From assembly GCF_031755915.1 (NCBI RefSeq), contig NC_083388.1:24459001-24523000 (forward strand): a stretch of 64,000 nt of DNA. The letters run 5' to 3'. The notes under the pieces are model-generated. The model was not told the DNA's origin. It was given only the letters and a program-made list of their open reading frames with translations, and did no database searches. This document shows, piece by piece, positions 12,560-25,257 of the stretch; position 1 is the first letter of the stretch, and every line of letters starts with the position of its first letter. This stretch comes from Ziziphus jujuba (Eukaryota; Streptophyta; Magnoliopsida; Rosales; Rhamnaceae). A program made the position numbers and the translations under genes.

Positions 12560-13300
12560 CGTTTACGCGATCTGAACCGCCAAAATCATTTTGTATCCCT
12601 GTCTGCTTTACCTAACAGTCAAAATTTCTGAGGATCGATATATATATATATATATATGTTAACGACGGTAGTATTCGCCATTAAAAGCGTACTTGCCACG
12701 GCGCTTTTCTCCATTGCCACGCTAACATTTTTTTTTTTAAATTTTTTTTTTTGTGTAAGGCAAAAATAATAATGATAATAGTGATAAATAATTAATAGTA
12801 TAATTCAATATTCGAATTTGTAAAGATTTATGAGATTAAAAATATTTTTCTCTATGTAATATATATAAATATATTTTTTTTATTATTCAGTTATTAGATA
12901 AATTTACATTGATTATTTGTTTTTGTTTTACTTTTACGAATATTATTTTTTATTATTCAGTTATTAGATAAATTTACATTGTTTATTTGTTTTTGTTTTA
13001 CTTTTACGAATATTATTCAAGCAAATATATATAACAGAAGTTTGGAAATAGTAATTTGTTAGTTTTTATGCTAAGCACATGGAGGACACGTGCACTACTA
13101 CTTCATTGAAAACCAAATTTTTTTTTTTTTCAGAAATTCAGGTGTTATTTTACAAATCTAATTTTCTCATCTTAATTTTGAAGTTTCCTATCAGATCGTT
13201 TTGTTTTGCAATCTGAAAATTGCATCCATCTATCTCCCAAAAATTTTCCATCATTTTCCCTGACTTTCCCCCTGGTTTTCTCTCTGCCCAATCACATCCA

Positions 13301-13339
<39 letters not shown>

Positions 13340-13582
13340 CTCTTAGAACGAAACGAAAAGGGACGTCTAAGTCAAAAAAAAGAAAAAAAAGAAAAAAGAA
13401 TCTAGGGTTTTCTATCACTCTCACAGCTTCAAAAAAAAAAAAAAAAAAAAAAAAACTGACATTTCTTAAATCCACATTAGAAATTGTGAGGAAAAAAAAA
13501 AAAAAAAGGAATTTGGAGTATTAAACCTTTTTGAGCTTTGCGATTTCAAATCTAGGTTCGGTGATCTGTTATATGTGTTTCG
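12560..13582. promoter_or_regulatory. Divergent intergenic region of PTAR1-like and PP2A B'' genes
   Basis: The two start codons are 1023 bases apart on opposite strands, so both promoters lie here. The region contains a TA run (12639-12658), a 70-base tandem duplication (12881-13020), a CT microsatellite (about 13303-13337) and A-rich runs (13373-13400, 13430-13455, 13492-13507). The CT run and A-runs probably fall in the PP2A 5' leader. I cannot place transcription starts. Confidence 0.5.
12881..13017. repeat. Two-copy tandem repeat, 70-base unit
   Basis: Copies begin at 12881 and 12951, both with TATTATTCAG. They are almost identical over the overlap, with one visible substitution (GATTATT versus GTTTATT). 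The high identity suggests a recent duplication inside the shared promoter region. Confidence 0.9.
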
Positions 13583-13641
13583 ATGAGTATGGAAATCGTG
13601 AGCGATGCAGCGTCGTTCGAAGCCGAGTTCTTGCAACTTAA
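13573..13641 (+). promoter_or_regulatory. Upstream ORF overlapping the PP2A B'' start codon
   Basis: An ATG at 13573 opens a 22-codon frame, out of frame with the main CDS. It runs through the main start at 13583 and ends at TAA (13639-13641). Both this ATG and the first main ATG have T at -3, a weak context. The next in-frame Met at 13589 has A at -3 and G at +4. It could lower or redirect initiation, but this is inference, because the transcript start is unknown. Confidence 0.45.
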
Positions 13642-16600
13642 CGAGGTGTCTCCTTTTGCACTCAAATCGAATCCGATTTTCGTGGAGACCCTCTTTGACA
13701 ACTGGCTTTCTCTTCCTGATACTAATCGTCTGGTACTTGTTACACCTCTCCTTCCTTGCTCTTGCAAATCAATATTCACGTAATTTTGCGTCGCTTTTTT
13801 TTTCTTTTTTTGGTTATAAATCTCGTTAATTTTAGTGAATTTTATGAGTGCATTATTTGGTTTCTCAATTGCGAGCTTTTTGTGCGTCCTTTTATGTGTA
13901 TGTGTTTGTGTTTTTTTCTTTTTTCTTTTTTTTTTTTTGGTTTTTATATATACACATAAATTTGGTAGAATTTGATTGCTAATTCATATAATTTATACGT
14001 TTGGAAGTTTTCCACTAATAAGAATGGCGTTGGGTGCTTTTTTTTGGCATGGGGTTCTTAGTTTGGTATCTGATATAAATTGATTTTCAAGCAGTTTTAA
14101 ATCTTATTTAAAGTTTACAAAAATGAAAAAAAAAAAAAATTGCGATTGTAGGAATAGTATATGTATAAAGAACATTTTTTGATATGCAAAATGAAAATTA
14201 GTGATGGTGATAAAATTAGCAAGAGGGCTTTGAGGAAAATACATTGTTTTTATATTAAGTTGGCAAGACCAACCGTTTTGGTAGTTTACCTAAAGGTACT
14301 ATACATATATAGATATGTATATTGTTTGTTTTCTAACTCAATGAGTTATGGTGTAGGTAACATCATTGCTTAATGAAGCAAAGGCAGGTCTTCCTTTAAA
14401 TGTCCCTGGAAACTCTTCTAGTCCGCATGCCAATGCAGGCAATTCGTTGCCTTCCATGTTTCCTGCTGGCAGTGCACCTCCACTTTCACCGAGAAGTACA
14501 TCTGGCTCCCCCCGCGTAATGAAACAGAGGGGGCCAGGACCTTCTAATTTAGGTTCTCCCTTGAAAGTAGTTAGTGAGCCAGTTAAAGAATTGATACCCC
14601 AGGTGTGAAAAACTCTAATAACTTTTGAGTTTTCTAGTTGGCAGTATTTTGCCAGTTCTTTTTGTTTTTTCATTCTTTTTACCCTTTGTTTTGTTTTTTT
14701 AATTATTTTTCCTATATTGTTTCTCTTGTCTGTGCTTGACCTGACTCTTCTACAACCATGTAGATGATTATTACTAACATAAATCCTTGTACCGCTTGCA
14801 GTTTTATTTCCAAAGTGGTCGTCCTCCTCCAAAGGAGCTTAAGGAACAGATTCTGTTTAGAGTCGATCAGTTTTTCTATGGCCATGAGAATGGACTACAG
14901 ATAAATGGTGAGAAATACTTGAGACATGTGTATGTAAATGGTCCATTAACTAAACTCTTTTTCCTCTCTTTGGTATGTCAGATTTTAAATCAGTAACTAA
15001 GGAAGTTTGCAAGCTGCCATCATTCTTCTCTACAGCTCTTTTCAGAAAGATTGATGTTAGTGGCAAGGGATTTGTGTCAAGGTACCATGCACTTTTTGTC
15101 ATTATTGGTGAAAGATTGATTTTTAACATTGTAGTGTTTTTAATGATGAGGTACTGAACATTTTCTGTATCCTAATAGGATAACTTATCCTTTTTTGAAC
15201 TGCATTCTGGTGTTTTTCACACTAATTTAGCTGTGAAGTTTGTTATTTTCTATTATTTTTTAGTTTTTGTGTCTCAATTTTGGCTGGGTTATATCAATTT
15301 GTGGGCAAAGATCAAAGATCCATCAAAATCAGGATTTTCTCATATCTATATTACTTTTTTCTTGTAACTCTGTTGTTGGTTTTGTTTTGTTTTAAGTTTA
15401 AAGTTTTTAACTATTATGTTTGTAGGGATGCATTTGTTGAAAGTTTTTAACTATTATGTTTGTAGGGATGCATTTGTTGATTATTGGATCAATGGAAACA
15501 TGTTGACAATGGATATTGCAACCCAAATTTATGCTATTTTGAAGCAACCAGATCTCAAATACCTTACTCAGGTTCTTTTCTTTCCTTTATGTATCTTTTT
15601 CTCTGTTTTTGTTTTTTTCCAAATGTATCATGCGAATACCATTTACAGTTGCAAAAGATATGAAATTCATCAAATTTTGTCAATCAGGGTCAAATTAGTC
15701 TGAATTGAATTTTTTCCTCCCTTTTTGGAACTGTTCTAATTACCTCTACCTTAATTCCTTTTGCTCTTACTTGGTTTGATACTAGGATGACTTTAAACCT
15801 GTGCTTCGAGAGCTATTGGCCACTCATGCTGGGTTGGAGTTTTTACAGAGCACCCCTGAGTTTCAGGACAGATATGGTTTGTTCTATCTTTATCAATCAA
15901 CCTTTCAAATTTATCTTTCTTCTGATGCAACTTTTAGTAACTTTCTGCGCTTTGGTTTGGTTAACTGTGCCCAATCATGCAAGAAGGCTCAGATCTCAAA
16001 GAATTTGCTCTTTTCCCCTATAAACTTCCCTATAATAAGCCAGGAATTTAATTTATTTTTTATGTTATTTTCGTTTTCTCTTTTTTGTGATGTAAATTTA
16101 ACTTGAGATATTATCATTGGCCAGCTGAAACTGTAATATACCGAATATTTTACTATGTAAATAGAGCTGGGAATGGTCATCTTACTCTCAGGGAGTTGAA
16201 ACGTGGAAACCTAATTGATGCAATGCAACATGCAGATGAAGAAGAGGACATCAACAAAGTTTTGAGGTTGACATTCTGGATGAGTACTTATCTTGGTTTG
16301 CTTTAAATAGATGAATGTTTTGGTCATGTGAAATAGGGAAATCATGATGCATATTTGCAAGTGTGCATTCTACTGCACTCTTAACATAATATCTTGTATC
16401 AATCTTTCTGATGTTACCCCTTTTTTATGTTGGATGTTACAGGTACTTCTCTTATGAACATTTTTATGTAATATACTGCAAGTTTTGGGAGCTGGATACA
16501 GATCACGATTTCTTGATCGACAAAGAGAACCTTATCAGATATGGTAACCATGCTCTTACCTACCGGATTGTCGATAGAATATTTACTCAGGTTCGTGTCA

Positions 16601-18673
16601 GTCATGTGATGCTTTTGTTCCCCAGACCAAATTACCTGCTGTTTAAAAGACAAGTTCGCTTCATTTAAATCTCCTAATCTTGGTCCTTGTTCTTCGTTTC
16701 TCCGTTAATGTCTACTTTGCATTTTTAGTATTAGCTGGGTTTAAATTTGTTCTATTTCATTTTTCAGGTCCCAAGAAAGTTTACTAGTAAGGTTGAAGGA
16801 AAGATGGGATATGAAGACTTTGTGTACTTCATACTGTCAGAGGAGGATAAATCATCGGAGCCTAGTCTTGAGTACTGGTAAGTTTGCTCCTCTTATCTGT
16901 TTTATTCATTAGATTACTACATCACAAGGGTCAGGCTTGTAATTAAGATTTGTAACTGATTGAACTACAAAACTTAACACCTAATTGAAAAATCATTTGC
17001 TGGAGATCTGAATTCCTTATTCATTTTAGTTTTTCCTTTTCTTTCATCTCTTTATATATGTTTAGGTAACTTCAATGCTTCGACCAAGTTAGTCTAGTGT
17101 GCTTTAAGAGGGTAAAAAAATAAAGAGGAAAATTTTATTTCGACAGTAGATAGCTTCTACTGGGTGGATACACTGATACATATTTTAGATTTGTATGGAA
17201 GCAAATAGCGACAGACATTTCTTATGCAGTATTTTATTAGTGGTAAATGATGTTTTTATTTGTTACGATCTTATTTGTATAAATCATCATCATTTTTATC
17301 CAAATTAAAGGGGGTGGGGAGAGAGATGGATCTGCAAACCCTAATTGGAATGTAATCAGTGTGCTCTTAGTTTTTCAAATGAGTGTTGGGTAGGGGATCA
17401 ACTTATTCTATAAGCAGCTGCCAATTAAACTTCTTGTTGTCATTTGTGTGAATATTCTCTCTAGTAAGTGAGTTTACCTTGAATGCTTTATATCTTATAC
17501 CGAATTAATTATGTTATCAGTGGTATACTAGCACTCTGACTTCAAATTTTCTTGTTAGGTTCAAGTGCATAGATTTGGATGGAAATGGAGTATTAACACG
17601 GAATGAACTTCAATTCTTTTATGAGGAGCAATTGCATCGAATGGAATGCATGGCTCAAGAGCCTGTTCTCTTTGAGGATATATTGTGCCAGATAATTGAC
17701 ATGATTGGACCAGAGGTCTTGCCTTTTCTTCTATGGTTTTCTTGATTTTTAGTTCTCTTTTGTTTGCTATGGTGTCTGTGGAACATTGGAACTCTTTTTA
17801 AGTTTAAATGCTCTCTGCTTTTGATCAATATTGTCTTCTTTTGTTCATTCTAGACTTTTCTTTTGTTATAGCTTTCGTGTTTGGTGAGTATGTACAGTTG
17901 GCATACAATCTTTGTTAAACAAGTTTTCTAGAAGGCATTCTGCTTTGAAGAAATCATATGATATCTAGGGTGCATTTTCTCGATGAAGGAAAAGAGAAAA
18001 GTTAGATCAATTGCAATAATCTGCAACTTAAGCTGACATACAAGTACACATGTAAAATATTTATGTAGCGTTTTTATTAATTGAAAGTGTTGCATTTGTA
18101 TATAAAAAATGCATGCCAGAATTTAGCAAATTAATTAGTTATTGGCATTGGCTGGCCAAGCAGTGACAAACTGAATTCATCATTAGCCAATCTCCTTGAT
18201 TGACCAACTTATAAGAATTTGCCTGTTCAACTTCTATGTTTTCAATCTTACAATATCTTTGAGAATACCATTTGTTGAGAGGGTTTTACTGTAATTGACA
18301 TGAAATTATTTTGCAGAACGAGAGTTATATCACCCTTCGTGACCTGAAAGGCTGCAAACTTTCAGGAAGTGTATTCAATATTCTTTTCAACCTTAATAAG
18401 TTTATGGCCTTTGAAACTCGTGATCCATTTCTCATCCGTCAGGTATGTGAAATACATCATTTAATTCCTCATATGAGTACTTTTCTATTCCCATTGTTGG
18501 TGACAGCCTTGAGGGTGATGTGATGTGAACAGGAACGTGAAAATCCAACCTTGACTGAGTGGGACCGCTTTGCACATAGAGAATATATCAGGCTCTCAAT
18601 GGAAGAAGATGTAGAAGATGCCTCCAATGGCAGTGCAGAAGTTTGGGATGAATCACTCGAGGCTCCGTTCTAG
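13583..18673 (+). CDS. PP2A regulatory subunit B'' (EF-hand type), 12 exons, 540 aa
   Basis: Exons: 13583-13732, 14357-14602, 14802-14907, 14982-15081, 15466-15571, 15786-15876, 16125-16266, 16443-16590, 16768-16877, 17559-17715, 18317-18442, 18533-18673. All introns are GT-AG, the phases agree and the total is 1623 bases. B'' subunits bind the PP2A scaffold and direct substrate choice in a calcium-dependent way. The protein shows a Ser/Pro-rich N-terminal segment (about 65-110), a conserved core with [16 protein letters not shown], and EF-hand-like loops near residues 190-205 ([14 protein letters not shown]), 328-342 ([14 protein letters not shown]) and 402-416 ([14 protein letters not shown]). 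The C-terminus [20 protein letters not shown] is typical. It belongs to the Arabidopsis group containing At5g44090 and At1g03960, and not to TON2/FASS, whose N-terminus differs. The start could be Met1 (13583) or Met3 (13589, better context). Exon 5 has a duplicated acceptor. Fragments of this gene recur at 25, 29, 44 and 47 kb. Confidence 0.93.
15401..15480 (+). repeat. 40-base tandem duplication spanning the intron 4 / exon 5 acceptor
   Basis: Positions 15401-15440 and 15441-15480 are identical copies that carry the polypyrimidine/branch region, the TTTGTAG acceptor and the first 15 bases of exon 5. The downstream acceptor (exon from 15466) keeps the reading frame. The upstream acceptor (exon from 15426) would add 40 bases and reach an in-frame TAA after seven further sense codons. 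Confidence 0.95.
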
Positions 18674-19830
18674 GTTCCATCAGAGTAAGCTACTCTAGTA
18701 GCCAACATTTTTCTTCTTTAACTGTGCAACTTAGCTTTCAAATATAGTTTGGCCTCTTACCAGAATACTGGAGCATCCTAGGAACAGTAACTATCCCTTG
18801 TGTTTCTCTAAATAGGATGGTGTAAATGTCACAGAATATGTCATACTGTGTGGACATTTGTTTTAATTGCTCTGTATTTGTATCTTATCTCATATGGTGA
18901 ACTTCACATTGGTTTTCTTGCTGTCTCCTGCTGCAGGCGCTGATAAGAAAGTTTCAAATTCTTCTTTAAACTGGCTGTCAGAAAACTGTCAACTCATAGG
19001 ATCAAATATTGAAGAGCTGTTGTAGTGTGGACACCTACAACCCTGTGGAAGGGGGGAATGTTTGAGCTTGGAGTATGGAAGATATCATGTGGCAAGCAGT
19101 AATAATATTGAGGTGGCTGTGTGCGTGAATTGAGAAATGATGAGTGACGATGGAAGACCCCTTACATCCTATGAGTTGCTCAAGGATTTGCTATCTGCAG
19201 GCAAGTGATTAAACAGAACCAGCTTAAAGTATTTAAGAACATTCAACACCCTTCCCCACACCCCTTCTCTACTTTTGTTAACTTGTAGTTGTAAGTTATC
19301 AATTATATCCATTTTTTTTCCCCGGAAAATTGTTTTTAAGCTAGATATTTTCATTTGTAAGATTTGTTGGGTGGTTTCAGATATTTCTTTTGCCAAGCAA
19401 TTTTGGGTTAGATTTTGTTTATTATCAATTGATTATCCAAGTTGAATATTTCCATGTTGTTTATATGTAGTTGCGTGCTTGTCTGCTGCTTCACACCTAG
19501 ATTTTGCTTCTCGTTATATGCAATAACTGTTAGCTCTGCGTACCTTGCCCTCTTGAGAATGCAACTTCAGGAGCATGTACCTTATTTATTTATTTATTTT
19601 TTGTTGGTTTTTTGTTTCTTTTGTTTTCAGGCAGTAACTCACTTTTGATTTGTTTTATTTTAATGCAATATTATTAAGTTTTTATATATTTATAGAAATG
19701 TTATCTTTCGTTTTCCTTTGGTCACTATAAATTTCATCTTTCTTTATATCATTTTTTAAGTTGAGGAAATCCCAAATAGTACGGAAACTTAGAACTTCCT
19801 TTGGTTATTTATTTTTATGATTCGTTTGGG
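18674..19830 (+). other. PP2A B'' 3' UTR and downstream region
   Basis: This region follows the TAG at 18671-18673. Candidate 3' UTR splice signals are visible (for example CTGCAG before 18937), so the last UTR intron may lie in 18690-18936. The segment around 19020-19210, ending TTTGCTATCTGCAG, is echoed at 20155-20310, 23650-23775 and 45815-45930. This suggests that the 3' end of this gene was also copied into the array. No further coding frame is supported. Confidence 0.45.
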
Positions 19831-20744
19831 AATCACTTAATGTCACCTTTGGAAATCTAATGGATTTTAATATTCGATTTATCTCCTTTTCTGAAATTCT
19901 ATACTGTATATTGGAACTCAGAAAACTAAATCTCTCGGATTAGTTAGACTAAATCATGTGCTTTGGAACCTTTTTAAATTTATCTCAACTGAGCTTTCTT
20001 CCCAACATTTTTCTCTCTTATTTATTTATTTGTTTATTTACTTTTTTAAAAAATAGTAACTTGGAAGTTGGAAATTTGAACTCTTAATTCTTATAATTAT
20101 AGAAAGAAAACAAGTAGGCAATGCAAGTAATAGGCTTTTGTTGAATGAAATATTGTAGTGTGGAAGGGGACAATTTGAGCTTTGGTAAGTGGGGTAGATA
20201 TGATGTGCAGCAGTAATGTAGTACCGAGAGTTGATTGCGAAACTGGTAGGAGTTGTAAGGGAAGCCCCTTCGCATGCTATGAGTTGCTCAAAGGTTTTGC
20301 TCTTTGCAGCTGAAACAATTTAAGAGCGTTAAAAGTTATCTATTTCTTGTTGTGCACTTTTGGTTATGAAAGACCTAAATAGTCTATGTGATTCCTGTTG
20401 TTTCACATCCATATTTTAACAATTTCTTAATAATTATGTCCAAATGGAAAACTTTAGATTTGAGTTCCCCCAAGATCCGAGACCCTTGACAGAATAGAAA
20501 ACTTACCACTCTCACCATGTGATCCATAACCATTCCAAGACCACCCATAGTTCATAGCAACTATAATTATTTCCCTTGCAACGATCAAGCTCAGACAATG
20601 ATTGTTTCTTCTTTCTTCCTCAATTCAACAACTTCACTCTGGGAAGATATCCAGGGACTTCAAAAGTAATAAATAGAATTCAATGTAACTATGGACACAC
20701 ACCTTTCAAAGAACTAGATAGACTTTAAGAAAGCCATCATACCA
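19831..20744. repeat. First array spacer, downstream of the PP2A B'' gene
   Basis: The order is colinear with 23385-23790: the AATCACTTAATGTCACCTTTGG block (like TATGACATCTTTGG), CTCAACTGAGCTTTCTTCCC, then a copy of the PP2A 3' flank (20155-20310). From about 20455 it carries the sequence that lies downstream of every RFL copy, with CCAAGATCCGAGACCCTTGA and GTTTCTTCTTTCTTCC. No gene. Confidence 0.6.
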
Positions 20745-22569
20745 AAGGCTCCAAAGAAGGATCTAATCACCTTTAGATATCAAATAAATAAAAAAGGCTC
20801 CAGTTGATGCATCTGCAGAGAAAACCCTCTCAACCATCTCCTTATTAAGCTCCACTACCTTTTATTCTTGATTATTGGTGGTGAGTCCACGAATCATTAT
20901 ATTGTAGGTGAAACTATTTGGAAGGTAAACTTTCTCTTCCATTTCTATAAAACAGTTAATAGCTTCAGTCGTTCTTCCTCCACTGAAAAGTCCATCGATC
21001 ATTAAATTATAAGTCCTCACTTTAGGTTGTAAGCGTTTGGATGATAAGCTACAAAACAGATCCTTCGCAGATTCGAGTTTTCCAGCCTTGTATAAACCTC
21101 CAGTGAGGATATTGTAGATCACAATATCAATATCCAATTTTTTCTCTTCCATTTCATTTAATAATTCCATGGCTTCTGTGAGTTGTTGGTTTTTGCATAG
21201 ACCATCCAGTAAAGCAGCATAGGTTTGGAGATCTGGAAGTTGACCATCCTCTTGCATCTTATAAAATAGATCCCGAGCAAAACATGTATTCTCCTGGCTG
21301 CACATAAACCACCTATTAGAGTGGTGTACGTAACAATATCTGGAATTAATCCCTTAGAAGACATTTCTAAAAAGAATTTCAATTCTTCACCCGTCTTTTT
21401 CTTCTTACAATACCCGTTTATCAAAACATTTTAAACATAAACATCAATTTCACAACCCTTGGTAACCATCATATCAAAAACCTTTCTTGCCTCATCAATT
21501 TTTTTTTTCAGCAAACAATAACCATAGATGAGTGGAGTGTATGTAAACTCACCAGGTTTGATGCCTCTTTGATTCATAATTATAACCTCGTCTTGTGCTT
21601 GTACAACCATTCTCTCTTCATATAGTGCATCAATCAAGACATCGAAAGTTTGTATATTTAAAGATATTTTTCTACTTACCATCTCCTTCAGCAATTTGTT
21701 CGCCTTATTCCATTAGCCTGATTGGCAGGCTCCCCGAATAAAGGAGGTGTAAGTAACAACATTGGGAACAAGACCCCCTGTTATTCATATCCGGAAAGAA
21801 ATTCATGGCATCTGAAACCAACCCATCCTTGCATTAGTAGTCAATGACCATGCTATAAGCAACTATGTCAGGCCCGCAAATCCTCATGTCGATCTCCCAA
21901 AACCACTGAATGGCAGCACTAGTTTTTCCCATTTTGCATAATGCATTGAGTATTGTACAATAGGTAAGTATATTAGGCTCAAAACCTCCCTTTTTCATTC
22001 TGTAAAAGCATCTTAGTGCCTCAACAAACTTACTGTTCAGGCAAAATCCCTTTATTAGAGTGTCTAGCATCACAACATCCCATTCATAACCAAGTTTGAA
22101 TAGCTTACCATCCACAAATAAACGATAGTCCATACGGTTCAAACGACTAAAGCAATCAATCAAAATATTGAGAGTATGCATATTAGGCAGGATTCCAAAC
22201 ATACCCATTTGCTTATGCAAAGTAATCACTGCCGAATAATGCTTTCATTCTTGCAATTTTCACCAGAAGTTGGTTGAAATGCACAACGGAAGGCAGAGGA
22301 TGCAATAGAAGCATGGAATTGAACAAACTCAAAGCATTGTTGAGATCATTACCATCATCCTTATCATAGTCATTGCCGGCATGGAACTTCTGGGCTTTAT
22401 GAGTATTAGAAGAGGAGGCTGCTCGAGAATGAAAAGATAAAAGCATACAACTACTGCAAGCATTTATTCTACACGCAAATGTAAAAGAAAAATGTTTTGC
22501 AAGCATTTCTACAAGCACCACATCTGGACAGAATGTGCAATGACCACTTACCACTTCATGAGCATGCAT
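20745..22569 (-). pseudogene. RFL-type PPR pseudogene, copy A
   Basis: A restorer-of-fertility-like P-class PPR gene, normally a mitochondrial RNA-binding protein, is readable across the minus strand from about 22500 to 20745 but only by changing frame. Segments in order: N-terminus and LNNALSLFNSMLLLHPLP (22569-22213); a one-base insertion near 22245; LNILIDCFSRLNRMDYRL to FVEALRCFYRM (22229-21834); then pieces at 21694-21431, 21424-21158 and 21305-20862. At least four frameshifts or stops separate them. The C-terminal repeat and tail (20860-20745) are in degraded form. The first residues of the 22569 frame (MHAHEVV) lie in sequence that belongs to the unit boundary, shared with about 44745-44765, so the true N-terminus is lost. 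No intact product is possible. Confidence 0.9.
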
Positions 22570-22769
22570 AGTTAAAAGCAGTTAAAACTCTTTCCGAAGG
22601 TTGGCTTGAACCACAAAATTAAGACAGTGGTTGTTTCTTCTTTCTTCTTTTTTCTTTTTTCTCCATTTAACAACTTCTCTCGGGTCAGATATATCAAGGG
22701 CTTGAAAAGCCATTATAGAATATAATGAAACTATGGAAACACGTCTTTCACTGAGCTAGATATATCATA

Positions 22770-23335
22770 TCAACGGCTCCAGAGAAGAATCTAATTCACC
22801 TTTAGATATCAAATCAACAAACAAGGCTGCAGTTGATGCATTGGCAGAGAAACTCATCTCCAACATCCTTTCACGGCCTTTGATGTTTGATTGTTGGTGA
22901 TAAGTCCACGGATCATTATACTGTAGGTGCAACTATCTGGAAGGTAACCTTACTCTTCCATTTTTGAACGAAAATCAATAGCTTCACTTATTCTTCCTCC
23001 ACTAAAAAGTCCATTGATCATTATATTATAAGTCCACACGTCAGGTAGTTATCTTTTGCATGATAAGCTATAAAAGAGATCCTTTGCAGCTTCAACTTTT
23101 CCAGCCTTACACAAATCCCCAATCAGGATATTGTAGATCACAATGTCAAGGTCCAATTTTTCCTTTTCCATTTCACTGAATAAATTCCATTGCCTCATCA
23201 AGTTGTCTGCTTTTGCATAAACCATCCAGAAAAACAGCATAAGTTTGGAGATCTGGAAGTTGACCATCATCTTGCATCTTATAAAATAGCTCCCATGCAA
23301 CTTCTGTTCTCCCAAGTGCACATAAACCACCTCTT
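22770..23335 (-). pseudogene. RFL-type PPR pseudogene fragment, copy B
   Basis: Only the C-terminal third remains: repeats reading [19 protein letters not shown] and AGKVEAAKDLFYSLSCKR, followed by a shifted C-terminal tail. PPR similarity stops sharply at about 23335, after the sequence coding for a GLCAxGRTE-type helix, and becomes the spacer TAGTATAGAAACTTACAAAT. Copy E at 45.5 kb breaks at the same point, so the truncation predates the B/E duplication. Confidence 0.88.
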
Positions 23336-25257
23336 AGTATAGAAACTTACAAATTTCTTTGATTGTTTATGGATTTTATAATAGGTTTGGATATTACTTT
23401 TATGACATCTTTGGAGGTCTATATGATGTTAAGTCTAAATTTATCTCCACTTTTTGGAATTTTATATTGCATTGATGATCTCGGAAAACCATAGCATTTT
23501 CTCATTAACTAAAAATTCTTATTGCTCCTAAACCTTGTCAACTTTATCTCAACTACGCTATCTCCTCCAACATTCTCCTGCAGCATTTTTTATTTAGTTG
23601 TTAAAAAAAATAATATATTAAATTCAAGTAATTGGTTTTTATTGAATGAATTTGACCGAGAAAGGAAAAAGGGGAAAGTTTGAGCTTTGGCTTGATTTAG
23701 AAATTGATGAGGACTTGCAATGAAAGCGTCTTTGCTTTCTATGTGTTACTCAAAGGATGTGTTATCTACTACTGGAGTATTTAACAACATTCCAAGTTCA
23801 ATATTTCCATGTGGTTTTATTTTATGTTAGAAAATATTTATTAAAAAAAAAAAAAAAACCGTGTGATTTATATATTTATATGTATATACATATAATTATG
23901 TCAGTTTATTTATAAATTTTATCAAGAAGTAGAATTCTAGATTTTAAACCCAGGGCCAAGAACCAAAAATACTGAACAGAACATAAACATGTGCTAAATT
24001 GGACAACTTTGGTGGTCACAACATAGTGACATTGTTATTGTTGTTGACCATATATATATATATGTAAGGGAAGATAAGTAAAGCAATCCCTAGTGTTCTC
24101 ATTTTTAGTATTTAGCAACTAATTTGTACATAAACTATAATATTAATGCTCTTAATCTTAGAACCATGGTAATCTTTACAGATGGTAGGCTGAAACACAA
24201 TCATATTTTTTTTCTGATTGCTAATAAGTAATACTAATAACTAAATGCTAATAAGTAATACTAATAACTAAATCATGTTACTTTAAAACCTTTTCAAATT
24301 TATCTCAACTTACTTAAAAAAATTTCCTTTGTAGTGTGCAAGTAAATTACTATATGACACCTTTGTAACTAGTCTAAAAGTATTTTAAATTAAACTTCTT
24401 TATGTTCTTTCATGTCGCATTTCTTTCTTCATAACCTAGGAAAACTATGGGAATTTTTCTCTAACTGAAGAGTGTTTAACATTTTTAAATCCTAAATCAT
24501 GTTGCTTCTACACCATTCAAGCAAAATGCAAGTGACTAACTGCCTTATGAAGAAAATAGTGTCAAAGAATCAGGAGTAGGAACTACTAGGTTTTGTTGCA
24601 CAGTGTTCATACAAGTACTCAGGTGATGAAAGAAAAGGCAAAACACACAAGTTTCCCTCCGCATTTCACAAATTTTTCATTATAGCAAAATGACATTGAC
24701 TGACGAGCTCTTCAAACAAGTAGATAATGGGCACAAATCACCATTTTAGAGGGCCTTCAAAGCCATAAAATAATTGTCCCCATTGGACAAACTAGAAGGC
24801 AATGATCTTTGGTGTTAAACCTCAGGTCTTGAGTTTAACAATGCCTCCAAATAGATAAATCCCCACGCCCTAATTTAACATTCAACCGGGGGAAAAAAAT
24901 GTAATAAAGCAATCAATAAGTTCTTTAAGCTATCCAGGCTTGGAGAGTAAATATTATTACACGGCATAAAGGTCTATCTCCTGCATTTGGATTCACAAAT
25001 CAATTGCCCTGTGCATCAAATATTTTTGAACTCAGCAAGTAAAAACAGCTCATTCCTATGCACCATTTAGTGCCATGCCAAACATAACGACAGCCTTAGT
25101 TTCTCTATAATCATGTCAGGCAGCACCACTCCTGATTGAAAACCAGAAACCTCAACAAAACAGAAAGCTTGAACTCTCCAATCTCCACCAGAACCACTTC
25201 AAGAGCACTCAAAGTTGACATTTCCAGAGGTTGGTTACACCAAAAAAAATTCTAGTT
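23336..25257. repeat. Array spacer, unit 1 (DPH6-intron-like blocks)
   Basis: Non-coding. Contains the TATGACATCTTTGGAGGTC block (about 23390), a PP2A 3'-flank copy (23650-23775), TTCAATATTTCCATGTGG (about 23798), a 27-base tandem duplication (24219-24273), and a block similar to DPH6 intron 1 at about 24530-24640. A site at about 24855 (AAATAGATAAATCCCC) is the unoccupied counterpart of the Copia-1 insertion site. Confidence 0.6.

Noticed and set aside
13583..18673. Assignment as TON2/FASS, another plant B''-type PP2A subunit
   Set aside because: The N-terminal half, the Ser/Pro-rich segment and the [18 protein letters not shown]-terminus fit the other B'' group; TON2 differs in all of these as I recall it.
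20862..21305. 147-codon PPR frame as a separate small gene
   Set aside because: It is the C-terminal part of pseudogene copy A, in a different frame from the rest owing to indels.
24219..24273. CRISPR-like direct repeats
   Set aside because: Only two adjacent copies without spacers, in a plant genome; a simple tandem duplication.
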